64,000 nt of DNA from Adiantum capillus-veneris (taxonomy: Eukaryota; Streptophyta; Polypodiopsida; Polypodiales; Pteridaceae): contig CM043960.1 in NCBI GenBank assembly GCA_014529385.2, positions 26,615,896 through 26,679,895 of the forward strand. Direction: 5' to 3'. Below, in pieces: positions 1 to 12,369 of the stretch (position 1 is its first letter; every line of letters begins with the position of its first letter). The notes below the pieces were generated by a model that was not told the origin of the DNA, made no database searches, and worked only from the letters and a program-made list of their open reading frames with translations. Position numbers and translations under genes: made by a program.

Positions 1-164
1 TCAAAACTAATAATTTGGGAGCTCTTACTAAAGATAGGTAATGATAGGTTGATACAGTCTGGAAGCTTGCAGTCTCGGCTCATTAATTACAAGGTTTATC
101 CAAAAAGTAGGAGTTTACAATAAGAGCTCTAAAAAACGGTATCCGTGTTAGCTTGCTGGTAACA
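1..164 (-). repeat. 3' LTR of element A (partial)
   Basis: This stretch aligns with 47798-47998, with substitutions and indels; the right copy has about 37 extra bases. On the minus strand it begins TGTTACCAGCAAGC, directly after a polypurine tract, which sets the boundary at 164. The rest of the LTR lies beyond base 1. Confidence 0.85.
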
Positions 165-179
165 TTCCCCCCCTCCTCG
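165..179 (-). other. 3' polypurine tract of element A
   Basis: The minus strand reads GAGGAGGGGGGGAA immediately before the TGTTACC start of the 3' LTR. This is the expected primer site for plus-strand DNA synthesis and confirms that element A is on the minus strand. Confidence 0.85.
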
Positions 180-203
180 CCTGTGTCGTCCCTTGACACA
201 GTT

Positions 204-3200
204 TTATGGACTGAAGTAGTCTTCACGTTGATGGCTGGCGAGGTGGTCTTTAAGCGCATTTAGTGCCTTTTGGTATCTGGTTTTCCTCTCTTTATCTGAC
301 ACTTGCAAGAACTGCATAGTGACTCTGTTTTTCAGCTCCACTACTGAGTAGCTTACAAATCGTGATCTCAGGTTGCTGATCAATGGCCCAAATATTTTTG
401 TTTGCCAAGTAAAGAACCCTGTGTAGAACACTTCCTCAAATGCCAACATATTGTGAGAAGGTAAAAACATGCATCTGGCGTAGAAGCCATAGAGGACTTG
501 TTCGGACAATTGACCACTAAGGTCGTAGCATAATCCTTTATTACCCTCGAGGAATGACATCCAAGGTGCCTGCTTACTCTGGCTCATGGAATACTTCGAT
601 GCAAGTGAGCAGCATTCGGAAGATTTTGTATAGCATTGCACATGATAGATCTAGTAGACTTCTGAAGAAGGACATGGCACCCGTTAGGGTTCTCACCATG
701 TACTCTTCTATCGGTGGTCCCTTTGCTAGAGTAGGCAATCTAGGGTAATTCAGTCAAGTTAGCCGCTTCTTTGTTAGTGCCTCATATGTGCTATCAAGGT
801 CCTTACTCTTGGTAAGGACAGAAAGTAGGATCCGTTTGTAGGGCCGCAAGTACTCTTATGAATAGAATCAAATACATTGGATTCTTGTTCAGCCAGCTCA
901 ACCTCCACTTTGGGTGGTCTTGATCTGCACCCTCGACTTGCATGTCTGTGTAAAGCCTTTCTTTGACTTGTAGCAACTCCACCTTAATCAGAGGATAGGG
1001 CAGCAATTGTTGGTGCCATTGCGCATTGATTTGATTGGGAGTGACTTGTGTAACATTGACGGAGTGAAGAACTCTTAGTTCCCAATCCATTGCTGCCTTC
1101 CACTGCTCATCTACCTCTTGTTTAATCTTCTCCTTCAGTGTATCTTCCTCAGCCTTTGAAAGTTGGACCATTGGCACTGTATCCGTTTTGGTTAGGTGTA
1201 CTTGAAATTCCTCCTCGCCACTTAGCTCTTCTGCTGGCTATGTCTCCATCACAGTGAATGAAACTGAGGGGATCTCTATTTGTGGCTGCTCTAAAGTGCC
1301 TGCCTCTTCTTGTGTTTCCAGCCGTCCCTCTCTCAATAGCTGGTTGATCCTTTTAAGTTCAGCTATTTCTTTCAGTAAATCGTCTTCTCTTTGCACCTGC
1401 ATTAAAGCCAGGTCTCTGCGATGAGACTGCTCCAGTTGAAGCTCCAACTCGAGGTCTTTATTCTTTTTCTCATCTGTTCCTTTGATCGAGGCCACTGCGG
1501 AATTTTCTCTTATTTGCCGCAGGAAAATTTCCTGATCATTTATTCTTTGCTCTGAGTACTGTAGGGAGGCATTTGCTACATCTAATTGTACCTGAATCTT
1601 CTGAACTGATAGGGTTGTAGTTAGAAGTTTGTTTGTAACTTTTGTTAGTTGTTCATATTTTGCTTTGCATGCATCTCACAATTTTGTAAGCAAATCATCG
1701 AGCTCCTCCATCTCTTTCTGTTGTTTATTCCTTGCGAGCTGATTTTCTTCAGCTTCTGCTTTCAACTCCTGCACTTGCCATTGTAGATCGCTGATGACAT
1801 TTAATCGGTCATCTAACTCCCCTTGGAGTGCGTCAATCACCATCTCTAATTCTTTGGCCCTTGTGCTACGGTTAAGTGCTGCTGAGCGAAGTCGTTCAAT
1901 CATGTCCTGCATTTGCTTGGCATACTCGCTAACTTGCAAGATCACTTCGTCGTTTGATTGCCAAATCTTCATTTTGTGCTAGTTGCCTTGATGTTTCTGT
2001 AGTCTCTTGTGTATCCTTTGGCTGCATCATGGCGGCTGGTTGATGTTGCCCTTGTGGCTGTGGCTAATCTTCCTTCACTTTGTCATTATGAGGCTTTGTG
2101 GATGCCTCGGCCTTTTCTTGCTGTGTTGAGGTGGAAGGTGTTTCCTCGGCCTCTATTCTCTTGGTTGCTCAAACTTTGTGTTGTCCTCTGATGGTGCAGG
2201 ACTTGCTGCCCTTTCTGGCTGTTTGTCTTGCTCTTTTTGTTGTTCTTCTGTAGATTCAACTGCATGTTGTGTAGATTCAACTGCTTCTCTTTGTTCAGGC
2301 TCTATCTCCTTGGTTGGTTCAGGTTATTTGGCTTTATCCACTGGTGAAGGTGGTGGGCTCAACATGGGGTGATCATGTTGTTCTGAAACAGGTGAAGAAG
2401 GTCATGGAGTTATGTCACCTTCATCATGTTGTACTTCTCCTTGTGCAGATGCTTTCTCTGCTCCACCGCCTCTTTAGCTTTCTGTTTCGCTTCTTGGGAT
2501 TCTTTCAGTTTTAAAGCTTCTGCTTCTTGATATATCTTTTCCAGTAATTCTGTGGTGATCTTTTGCCTGTTACCTGGTAGATGTTTTGTTCTTGCACCTT
2601 TAAGCTCAATGGGTACGCATTTTGCCGGGTCCTTACCTTGTGCTTGGTGGCTGCGTTCATAAGAGTGCTTTTCTCTTTCAAATCGGGCTTGTTTTTGTAT
2701 AGGTTCCTCCTAGTGTGCTGCCATGGATTTTCTCTTCATTTCTTCCTGTCGTGCTCTTTTTTCCTCGTTATCTGAGCTTTCACTACTATGCCGTTCTGGC
2801 GAGCTCTCAACAGACTCTTCATCTGACTTGTATGTTCTCTTGGTAGATCTTGTAGCTCGAGGGAAAGAGTGTGTTGACACTATCCAAGTGTTTTGATCTG
2901 GGGCAGGCGGCAAGTTGTCGGCCATGCCGATAGCATGGTAGGCAATCCTGGTTAGAACCACTGGTGCTCCTAGGTATGTAATTTTTTCCTCTTTCTTTGT
3001 CCCTTTCAGTGTGGAAAACACGTACTATGCATGGTCAATTGGTTGCCTGGTTGTTGATTTGAGAACTTGTGTAAATGTTGTGGAAACCGCATGATTAGGT
3101 GTCGTATACCTTGGCAGTCTCTTGGCGAGGAAGCGGAAGTGCTGGTGGTACAACCTTGCGGACTCTTCCACCTGTTTTTGGATGAGGTCGGCAAATTTAG

Positions 3201-3712
3201 TAGTGGCGGATTCCTTGGTGAAGGTTCCTGCCGTCTTTCTATCCCTCGCCCTCATTGTCATTCCCTTTGTTGGCAGTTTGAGTGCTTCTATCACTATCTC
3301 CTTGGTAATTACTACTTCAACTTTGTTCCCTTACTGGTTAGAGATTTGAGCGGTCCCATCTTCTTTGATCCTGAAAAAAATCTCATAAGCTTTTTGGAAG
3401 TCCACTCCACACGGCTCTTGTTCATAGAAATTCCTGAGTCCTAGCCTTTGGTTGGCTTCTTTGGTCTCGGGCTTTGGGGCGACATCATACACTTCTTTGG
3501 GTAGAAGTTGCAGTTATACCTGATGTCCTTCCTCACTTTTGAATCTTCTTGTGAACACTGTGGTGTTATGCTCTTCAAGCTGTTCCTTTGAGAGGTAGGT
3601 CGTTTTGGCATTCTTGACTGAATTGGGGTCCAGGTTTGGTATGGCGGTAGATCTTGTAGCTTTTCCTTTTGCGAGAGCTTCTTCTTGGCCCTCTCTGCCA
3701 CTTGCATGGCTC
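204..3712 (-). pseudogene. ORF-X of element A (coiled-coil protein of unknown function), decayed
   Basis: Fragments in several minus frames align in order with ORF-X of element B. The N-terminal part (3712-2710) includes a segment with TTYLSKEQLEEHNTTVF that matches TSTWIQEDLLESNDLKIY in B, and a SYHAIG-type segment. A charged, acidic linker follows. A Glu/Lys/Leu-rich coiled coil lies at 1972-1238 and a C-terminal globular part at 1177-204, with shared blocks such as MFLPS, AFEE and FYTGFF. Stops and frameshifts separate the pieces. The first ATG (3707-3705) lies just inside a predicted 3' splice site at 3713. I see no signal peptide or membrane segment, so a classical envelope protein is unlikely. 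I do not recognise the family. Confidence 0.75.
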
Positions 3713-3927
3713 CTGTTAAGTGAATAGAGTGTCAAAGTTAGCAAATTTGGTAGATTTTCTCTGAAATGTCCTTCAGTCTAAAATGCTGACAAATTTGGTC
3801 CAATTTGCTTCAAATCAATTTTTGAACATGCATAGATGCATAAAAACATGAAAAGATCAAAATTATGAAGTCCAAACAAAAAATTGCAACAAAAGTAAAT
3901 AATCGTGATTATTTATAGTTGAGTAAT
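3713..3927 (-). other. 3' end of the ORF-X intron of A, with acceptor and one palindrome
   Basis: On the minus strand the predicted acceptor is CTTAACAG (AG at 3714-3713), with the exon starting GAGCCATG at 3712. A palindrome of the A type, TAAATAATC-N2-GATTATTTA, lies at 3896-3915. Element B inserted just upstream at 3927/3928, so the rest of this intron is at 31310-32529. Confidence 0.6.
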
Positions 3928-4872
3928 TGTTAGAAGCTGGACATACCCCACAGCATCTAACTACTCGGAGGACTATTATTTTTGTAATTATTCATTCAGT
4001 GAGGAAAACCCAATTTTTCACCTTGTAAAAATTGGGACTTACTGAAGTTTCCAGATTGTATCCAAGTTTTGATAGTTTGATAGTTAGATTGAGTAGATGG
4101 TTGATTTTGGAATTTTAGGATTTGAGAAGTTGTAAGGTATATATACCACTTTTTGACCTTAATGAAAAAACCTTTTGTCATTTTAAAAACAAGTTGGAAG
4201 TCTGTGAGTGAGCGTACTGTGTACGAGAGAGAGTGTGTGAGCTTCGTCTTGACGCTACGTGTGCTCCGATGGTCGGAATCGAGTGCGGAGAAGTGTAGCG
4301 TATTGCCCCCGACTAGAGCTACGTGCCAATACCAACATTGCGCGCGTACGGTCCGGCTTTGCGAGCTCCTTCTACGAGCTTCATCGGTTGTTTGGGTAAG
4401 CATACGTTGTCCGATTTTGCATTGCAGCATATCCACGCGTTCACATTGAGTAGAACTACACATTAGGCACTTTAGATTTCGAAAACGAAGACCTGCAGAT
4501 TTCGGCCAGACATCCTACGTGTTTCTGCACCGGGTGTTTTGGGTCGGGATTTTGGTTCATAGACCTTAGGGAGAGTGACCTATTGGTATTAGTAGGATCT
4601 CCTTCAAGTTCTATGGTGTTTCGAGATTGTTTGATGGGTGTTCGGCTATAGAAAGCATTGTAGGAAGTTTCCTCTCTTGCACTCTTGAAGGTTGTGACTT
4701 AGACAATTGGTAGAGACCTCTGTAGGAATTAGTTAGGAGTCGGTCGAGTGTAGGTTGACACCTTATACTTTCTTCCACGCGCCTGCGGGTCGAGCTTCGT
4801 CCTTAGCTGACATTACATGTTAGGCGAGTTCTCGCTGTGCTGACGTCCGTCTCGCGGCGAATCCGTCCAACA
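3928..4872 (+). repeat. 5' LTR of element B
   Basis: This 945-bp LTR starts TGTTAGAAGCTGG and ends TCCAACA; its pair is at 30370-31304. A TATATATA box at 4138-4145 is a probable core promoter. A half-site of the element's palindrome, GACATCCTACG, occurs at 4509-4519. A 10-bp indel near 4070-4080 explains most of the length difference between the two LTRs. Confidence 0.93.
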
Positions 4873-4873
4873 T

Positions 4874-4891
4874 TGGCGCCGCTGCCGGGGA
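4874..4891 (+). other. Primer-binding site of B (tRNA-Asp type)
   Basis: TGGCGCCGCTGCCGGGGA starts one base after the LTR. It matches the complement of the 3' end of plant tRNA-Asp (TGGCGCCGTTGCCGGGGA) with one mismatch. This primer type is common in plant Ty3/gypsy elements. Confidence 0.85.
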
Positions 4892-6812
4892 CGAAAATAT
4901 TAGGTAGGTGACCGAGACTAATCCTTGAGGAGTGGGATTTTTGGCTTGCCAAGAGTCTCGCTTTACATTTAGATAGGATCAGAGGGTGGAGGACTCTCTA
5001 GGTCTTAGAGGGAGTCTAGGAAGCGTGTGTCTGGCCGAGATCCTTCGACTTAGGTAGACGAGGTTGACTTAGGTAGACGAGGAGAGCTTGAGAGTCCGGA
5101 GAGGCCAAAAAGCAACCAAAACCACCATTATCACCATTTCACATGGTAGGTAGGAGTAGAGTAAGTAGGACATCATGATTCAGGATCTAGAGCATTTCAT
5201 GCATGTACACTTGCTTGGTAAAATCATTACAAGTTTGTCAAAGACGCAAAAAGACGTAAAAGTGTGTTTGAAAGCCTAATTGAAGTCCAAAAGTTACTGT
5301 GAGTGTTTCTGATAGATGTACAGAGCATCAGGAGCATTCCTGTCAGAAAAAAAACTTTAATTTTAAGCAGAAGACATCCTACGCATAGGATGTCTATAGG
5401 CTAATCTGGGAGGAATTTTTGGGATTTTGAGTGACCAGTGTGTTCAAAAGGTAGGGTTTAGAAAGTGGAAATTTGGCCATATGTTGACAGGATAAAGCCA
5501 GGTAGATTGAAATTGCCAGACATCCTACCCAAATAGTGCCAAAACATTATTTTGAGACCAAAACCATAAGATGGCTGCATGAGCATGTCTTGCATGATAT
5601 ATTGAGTGACTGAAACGGGTTTCACCTCATTTGGGTAAGAAAGTTGGATTCAAAGTGGACTTTAGCACTTTTGACTCAAAAAGCAAAAACAGCTGAAATT
5701 TGGGACTTTTGACATCCAAAACAAAATCTAAGCATGCCACTGGGTTACTGACATCAAAGGGAAGTTGTGGGACAAATCTGGGGTCAAACAGGCCAAAAAA
5801 ACATCCTACGCGTAGGATGTCTTTTGAGTGATTTGGGACTCCAAACTGAATTCTGAGTATACCAAAGTGATCAGCAACTCAAGGGGAGCCTGGGCTTTGA
5901 GTTTAAAGCCATTCTGAAGAAAAAGACATCCTACGCGTAGGATGTCTAATGCAAGAAATTGAAGCCAGACTTTGACTTTGAGCATAGTAAGGAGTTATAT
6001 AGCCTAAGGCAAGCCTCCTAGTCAATTTTGGTCCAATTTGGAGTTGATTACACTGATCAATACCATCAACAGGCCGTCGAAATAGATTTCTGACTCATTG
6101 ACCAACTAATAGGTGTCCAAATCAAAAAGTAAAAGCAGCTGTAAGCTCAACACAACAAGAGGGAACAACAGTGCAAAAATCTAGGCAAAACACAGCAGGA
6201 GACATCCTACGCGTAGGATGTCTATTAGGGCATGCTGCAAAGAAAATTTGACCTAGCATAGACAGTGAGATTCCATTTGGCTTAAGGGTTCCAGAACTTC
6301 TTTCAGAAGTGAATTTGGACCTTGTTTGCTCATTTGATGAAGCAAAGACTGAATTCAGATTTTTTGCGTAAATTGACCAACATCAGAGGGAAGTGCTGTT
6401 TCAGATTAGCAAACCTAATCCAGAACAGCAACAGTGTATAAAATACAGTAGTGGTTGAGATTAACTCTCCAGTTATATCAATCATTACTAAGATAACCAC
6501 TAGCAGATAAATGCTTTGATTCAATTGCCGAAATTAAAACGCTTGTGTACAGGTATATTCAGCAACAAAGCAAGAAGTTGTGCAGAAAATGACCCATTGT
6601 CAGGTGAGTGGTTGAATTTGTGATAAATTGCATTGATAATTTTGATGAATTTAAGATCAGGAAGATACATTGTTAGAGACCAGAAAGTGGTAGGAGACCA
6701 AGGTAGCTTAGTGTCCACATAAGAGAGTGTAACTCAGGCAAGGCTAGATCCGCTAGCACCGATTATTGAGGAAGGTAGTGATACTGACACTTCGTCAGAC
6801 AAATCTTTCTTC
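4892..6812 (+). other. Leader and probable intron of B before gag
   Basis: About 1.9 kb without a convincing gene. A possible donor (TATTAG|GTAGGTGACC) lies just after the primer site, and the corresponding place in element E reads TATACG|GTGAGTGACC. A second possible donor, ACATG|GTAGGTAGG, lies near 5141-5152. A possible acceptor, AACTCAG|GCAAGG, lies near 6735. Joining the second donor to this acceptor would put an ATG in frame with gag. The region holds the five-site palindrome array listed separately. Confidence 0.45.
5373..6222 (+). repeat. Palindrome array 1 of B (before gag)
   Basis: The unit is GACATCCTACG followed by its own reverse complement (22 bp, no spacer). Copies lie at 5373-5394 (one central change), 5519-5528 (half-site only), 5800-5821 (first base changed), 5925-5946 (perfect) and 6201-6222 (perfect). 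Intervals are 146, 281, 125 and 276 bp. The same palindrome recurs at 25859-26736 in the second non-coding region. Confidence 0.9.
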
Positions 6813-9800
6813 ATGATGGATAGTCAACAGCCAGGAGGTTTCACCTATGATAGACCTATGTGAGGAGGAAGCACTTCCCAAAATCCTTTGAATGATTCCA
6901 GGCTCATGGTGATCTTCTTGGAGGGAACAAACTCGAGAGGAGCCCTAGTCTATTCTGACTATCGAGGCCGCAAGTGCATTTGTATCGAAGAGAGGCCAAC
7001 TCAAAGATTGGAGATAATCCGAGTGTATGATGATGGAGATAGGTTCCAAGACGAAAAGGTAGACCACTATTTAATAGTTAGTAACCCTGAAGATTACAAC
7101 AGATATGGAGATAACGTGGCGAAAGGGAAAATGGTTTCAGAAACTAAAGAACCGCCACCAAACATTGATTGGACTAGAGCTATATTTATGTATGATAAGA
7201 AAACAACCAGGGTTCCAACTTATAATGAGAATGTGGGAATCTACAAACATGAAAGCGAGGGTATAGTCTCTTACTTTCGCAGCAAAGAACCATACGTAAA
7301 CGAACTAAGCAAAGACAAGGTTCTTTACTTATTCTCTTATGAAACTGCTACGGGGAAGGGCATAATTTTTGTTGATAGATACGGGCGAGAATACCAACGT
7401 ATTCTCCCAGAGGAAGTAGAGAGAGCAATAGGCCCAGCAGCATCAGCATATGCCCCTGAGGAAGTGCCAAGAGCCACCCACACCCCAAGCAAGTCAACGA
7501 ATCCTTTTTCAGATGAGTATGACACTACCTCACATTCCACCCGACCGCAAGCATTCAACAACCAAGACCAACCAGCAAACCAGCCATCATTGCAGGCATG
7601 GCTTCGACAGAGTGCAGCAATGGAACCAGACCGAAACCAAGATGGTTATCAAGCCGCACGAGGGCTCAGGGATTTGCAAGAACCACCACTCTATTCAAGG
7701 TATCATGCAGAGAGTAAACCAAAGACTCAAGGGTCAACAGAGCCTGGAGGACCACCCATGGAACGAGTTCGAAGAGAAGAACCACCTCCAGCAAGAACCG
7801 TTAGAAATTATGGCTTAGGAGCACCATTGGGAGAGGAACCAGCCTATTACAGAAGGCTTGAGGAGGTGTATCAACTGGGACGGGGTGATCCAATGATGAG
7901 GTTTGTAGACCATCGAAGAATTAGACCCTCTCAAGTGCAAAAATGGGTAAATAAGAAATACACAGGAAGCAGAGACCCAAGAGATCATGTAGCAGCCTTT
8001 GTGCATGTAATTAGAGCCGAAGATGTGTTAGATTTTCCCACCCAATTTACAGGGTTTGGACTAACCCTAGAGGAAGATGCTGCCACCTGGTTTGACTCTG
8101 TAGAGCGTAGAGACTTTGAGTCGATGGAGGAAGTGTTTGACGAGTTTATTGAGGAATTCTCTCAAAGGGGAATAGCTCATAATACCGTCTCACAAATCCA
8201 TAAATTCAAACAGAAAGATGGATAATCTGTACGAAAGGCAGCCCTAAGACGAAAAAGATATGTTAAGTTCTGTCCTGTTGAAGAACTGCCAACTCAGTCC
8301 AGACTTATGTTGATATTCATCCAAGGACTAAGGAATGAAGATCTCCAGAAAGACTTACATATGAAGAGGAGCACGACGTTGAATGAGTTGACCAAGGAGG
8401 CTCTTTACCTTGTGGACAATTGTGCGGTCTACAAGGAACGGGAGTTCAAGGACCTTGATGACGATTCATCTTCACAGCAAAGTGGAAGGAAGTCTTCTAA
8501 GACAGTACCAAAAGGAGAAGTAGCGGTAAACCAGGAGCAACTCGTAGATGAAGTGCTAAAAAATATCAACTTGTACACCAAACCCCAGGCTAAACAGCCC
8601 AAGTGGTGTGCTATTGAACAAAAATGGACAAACCATGGGACCGAGGAATGTTATTATAACAAGGAATATGTGAGAGAGAGACCTTACGCTCCCCAAGCTC
8701 CAGTAGCTTCCCCTCAAGTTCCATCGATGCCTAGATATCAAGCAGGCAACTTACCAGGACCTGTAGGTGTAGAAAGACCACAACCGGTGTTGGGGCAACA
8801 ACCACCCCTACCAGGATTACAACCAATTGGTATAAGATACACACCAACAATAACTGAATCAGAAGAAAAGGCTTTGGTGCCTATGCATGCATATTATGAA
8901 GATCCCAATGGATATGAGGCAAACCCTGTCTATTATCCACCGGAAGAACCCTCGACACCAGAACCATGGAGCATGATAGGGAATCAAGGACCACCAGCTG
9001 CTACACAGGCCGCAGGAGAAGGAAGATATAGCTTAGATGAACGAACACTGATGTTCATAGCCAATGGAGGCATGGACAGACAGAGGCATGCTTACCAACA
9101 AAGAGGAGCTCAAGGAGCACATCAACAACCCAAGGGACCCTGCTACAAATGTGGTGGAGACCATTGGCTGAGAGACTGTCCTCATGATGAAATCATTAGA
9201 GTCAATGCGTATTGCCCAGAATGTGGAATTACTCATTTGATTCCCGATTGCCCTAAAAACCCGAGCAAGGGAGCAAAAACCACCTTGAACATGTTAGAAA
9301 CAGTACCTTCCAATGGAGGATCGGAAAATGAAACAATCATACCTATTCAGGCGGTAACACGGGCCCAAGCCCAAAGAAGGACGACTGAACCCATAGTTGA
9401 AGAACCAAAAACCAATGCCCAAAGTTCAGAAATGAAAAATCAGAGAAGCACTTGGAAAGCTAGAAAGGCGCGTAGAAAAGCCACGAAAGAGCGAGAGCAG
9501 ACAACCCTATCCGAGGAGTTGAAACAGACCAAGGACAGATTGGAGTGGTTAGAGAATCTAGCTAGCTTAAGCTCACACACCACAACAGTAATAGCACCCA
9601 AGGAAATAGCATAACCCAAAAGTGCAGGATCAGAAGGATCTGTACTGGCAGACAAGGTAAACGAGCAGTTGGATGCGCTTCTAAAAGCTTATGAAGCTCG
9701 ACTTAAAAAGAACCAAACCCAGGAGCAAAGGTGGATGACTTACCCATATGCAGAAATAGAAAAACAGAGGTTGGATATGTGTAGAAAGATGATCGAGACG

Positions 9801-10520
9801 GCTCAATCATTGATGGAAGAACCGCTGGGTAAACCTGCAAATTGGCATGAGGCACCAGCTCCAACCCCTATCCAACCAACGCCAGAGAAACCTGAGGAAA
9901 CAAAGGAAAGACTCACTAATGACTATGAGTCCGGAGGAGAGCCTATCATAGTGCCAAATACCACCAATGGGGCAAGTGACGGGTTCCAGCTTAAAATATT
10001 GGCAGAAATGGGTAAGAACTGTAACGGTATAGATGATCTGTGGAAGCAAATCCGTGACGCCAACGAGGCTAATAGGATGAGCAACCACATGAATAGCACG
10101 AAAAAAGAAAAGAATGTGATCTTACCTCCTATTGAAGAATTTGAGGCAAGATCTCATATGAACTTTGAGATACATTCACAAGGGGGAAACCAAGGATCCA
10201 TTAGTTCGGGGCACAGCCAACCAGACTCTTTGAGAACTTTACCCGCTTACCTAGGAGAGTACGAAGCTAAGTCGGAAGTGAGAGCAATCCCATCTCAAAG
10301 ACTTTCTTCTAACAAGGTGATGGATTCGCAAGGATTGATTGTGTTGTTATCCACTCCGGTGGCATGCACAATCACGTTAGCAGAACTCCTAAGGTTAAGG
10401 CCAAACATGTGGACCACATTAGGAAAATGCCTAGAAAACTTTGGAGTGAAAGACCCCACCTTGAAGCTACAAGAAGGGATCAGAGAGTTAGACAGGCCTC
10501 AACTAAACACTAGGCCAATA
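6813..10520 (+). pseudogene. gag: gag of element B, with in-frame stops
   Basis: Capsid-type polyprotein start. The frame opens after a stop near 6719, and 6813 is the first ATG. Residues around 7900-8300 (KYTGSRDPRDHV, GFGLTLEEDAATWF, FSQRGIAHNT) form the retrotransposon gag core and are shared with elements A and E. Two zinc knuckles follow at about 9140-9255: CYKCGGDHWLRDC, then CPECGITHLIPDC. A basic, coiled stretch follows to about 9560. Stops in the same frame are TGA at 6861, TAA at 8223 and TAA at 9612. At 8223 the codon is Glu in element A. No frameshift is seen. Confidence 0.85.
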
Positions 10521-10539
10521 CCATTGAATAAGGTTGGAG

Positions 10540-11585
10540 AATATTGTGAGGGAGAAGACGGAAACACCACGCTACCGGTAGAATTCCAAGGAGTAGTTTC
10601 CAAGGCTATTCTTGACAGTGGAGCGGGGGTTGCAATCGCCACCAAGGAAATCTAGAAAAAATGGGGAAAACCAGCTTTGAGGGCTACCAGAATGAAACTG
10701 CAATTGGCAGATGGGTTCATGGAGAAGCCATTAGGACTCTTAGAAAAAGTGATTGTCACTTGGTGCGGAATTGAGTATGAGCATACATTTGCAATAGTCG
10801 ATTTCGACAAAAAGAACAATTATGAGATCATCTTGGGACGACCATTCATGTGACAACTGAAGATGGTCCAAGATTGGGGTTATGACCACATATACCTCAG
10901 ACATGGCGAGACAACAACTAAAATACACCTGAAAGACCATAGTTACAAAGATGTGAACCAAACACCTGTGGAAGAGTTTGATTCAGCTACAATAGCAGGA
11001 TCAGAACTACCAGCATGGTTAGGGCAACCAAAAGAGCTATGGATGTGCGGAGCTTCACATTGTGGAAGCTTAAGAAAAGAGGAATGCGTCTTAGAAAGAG
11101 CAATTGAGGACAAGGAGTATATTCCAGAACCTTTCCCTGAAGATGCCTTGGAACCTCTAGAATGGGAACACATACTAGCAACATTGGATGTCTGTACCAT
11201 TACCGACAGTCCAACAAAAAAATTTTGTGATAAGGATGGCTATGATGTGTTACCCTATTACATGGTAAGCGTTGTACCAGAAAAGGAGACGGTAGAACCA
11301 CCAGAACAAGAAGATTTTTACAACTCCTCTGAACATTTGGAAGAAAATGATGATGCAGATAATGAGTGTTCAGACACCTGAAGTGAGCGTGGAAGTGAAG
11401 CCGAGAATATCAAGTTTTATGATTTTGCTAACCAACACCCTAGACGCCAAGAACGCTATAGGAGGAAACGAGCAGGAAACAAAGCGAGAGAGAACCTAAT
11501 GCACAGGATAAAAGGTAAAACTCACTATTTGATGCTTGTAAAAGCAGAGGATTGTGTAAAAGATCAAATATCAGGAAAATTCTCA
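10540..11585 (+). pseudogene. pro: Protease (first retropepsin) and linker of B
   Basis: Same frame as gag. AILDSGAGVAIA (about 10610-10645) is the retropepsin DSGA catalytic motif, and IILGRPFM (about 10830-10850) is the conserved C-terminal flap/strand region. Element A has the same protein with DSGAG and ILGRPFMRQ, so the TGA at 10851 replaces an Arg codon. Other stops are TAG at 10653 and TGA at 11379. The linker contains WMCGASH and a long acidic stretch and leads toward RT. As part of the polyprotein it would cleave Gag-Pol during particle maturation. Confidence 0.8.
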
Positions 11586-11589
11586 AAAA

Positions 11590-11950
11590 ATCAAATAGAA
11601 CGAATGCGAGAGGAACATATGGACCATTTGCAAAAGGTCTTTGAAAAGTGCACGACATATCGAATCTGTCTTAACCCGGAAAAGTGTGTATTTATGGTTA
11701 AGCAAGGATAAATCTTAGGACACATTGTCTCAAAAAATGGCGTAACCACAGACCTAGATAAAGTCAAAGTCATTGTAGACCTGCCCAGGCCTACTAATGC
11801 GAAACAAGTACAATCCTTCATGGGACACTGCGGATATTATTGAAGATTCATATACATGTATGCGGTTATCGCACAACCTCTATATCGTTTGCTAGTCAAT
11901 TTCGAGTGGACCGAGGAGTGTGAAACTTCATTCCAAAAGCTGAAGGAAAA
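11590..11950 (+). pseudogene. pol: RT remnant of B: fingers and palm deleted
   Basis: The sequence passes directly from the pre-RT linker (VKDQISGKFSKNQ) to the post-catalytic part of RT (EEHMDHLQKVFEKC, LNPEKCVF, ILGHIVSKNGV). The fingers and palm, including the Y-x-D-D active site, are absent. Element A shows what is missing: RVCVNLKKVNAATIKDNFPLP through YMDDLCVHSS, roughly 240 residues. The junction near 11590-11607 preserves the reading frame. Stops TAA 11709 and TGA 11841 follow. This copy cannot encode a working reverse transcriptase. Confidence 0.85.
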
Positions 11951-11954
11951 CCTT

Positions 11955-12360
11955 ATATCAACACCTGTACTAAAGGCACCAGATTGGGAAAAGATATTCC
12001 ATGTGCACATTGATGCTTCAGCATATGCCATTGGAAGTATTCTAGCTCAACCTGGAGACTAAACAATGGATTTTCCGGTTTGCTATGCGAGCCGACAGTT
12101 AAACAGTGCAGAAAAGAACTACACAACCACCGAGAGGGAAGGGTTAGGAATGATTTATGCTGTAAAGAAATTTTGGCTTTATTTACTTGCAAACAAATTT
12201 GTGTTCTTCACAGATCATCAAGCTCTTTTGTACCTAGTAAATAAACCTTGCAATACAGGGAGAATCGTACGCTGGTTTATTATATTGCTAGAATTTGACT
12301 TGACAGTGGTGGTCAAAAAGGGTAAAGCCCATCTACGAGTAGATCATCTTTCAAGGATAC
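11955..12360 (+). pseudogene. pol: RNase H domain of B
   Basis: Ty3-type RNase H with its key acids visible: D in HVHIDASAYAIG, E in TTEREGLGMIYAV, D in FFTDHQALLYL and D in RVDHLSRI. It would degrade the RNA strand of the RNA/DNA hybrid. One in-frame TAA at 12060 sits between the first two motifs. There is no second, archaeal-type RNase H here, unlike element C. Confidence 0.8.
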
Positions 12361-12369
12361 ACAACGGGG

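Noticed and set aside
3996-4463. 155-residue minus-strand ORF in the B LTR, with a copy at 30505-30897
   Set aside because: It lies inside both LTRs, and its repeat in the two places follows from LTR identity; composition and antisense position give no sign of a gene.
5373-6222. CRISPR-like array from regularly spaced short repeats
   Set aside because: The repeats are palindromes at about 280 bp with non-unique diverged spacers inside a plant LTR element; spacing and context do not fit CRISPR.
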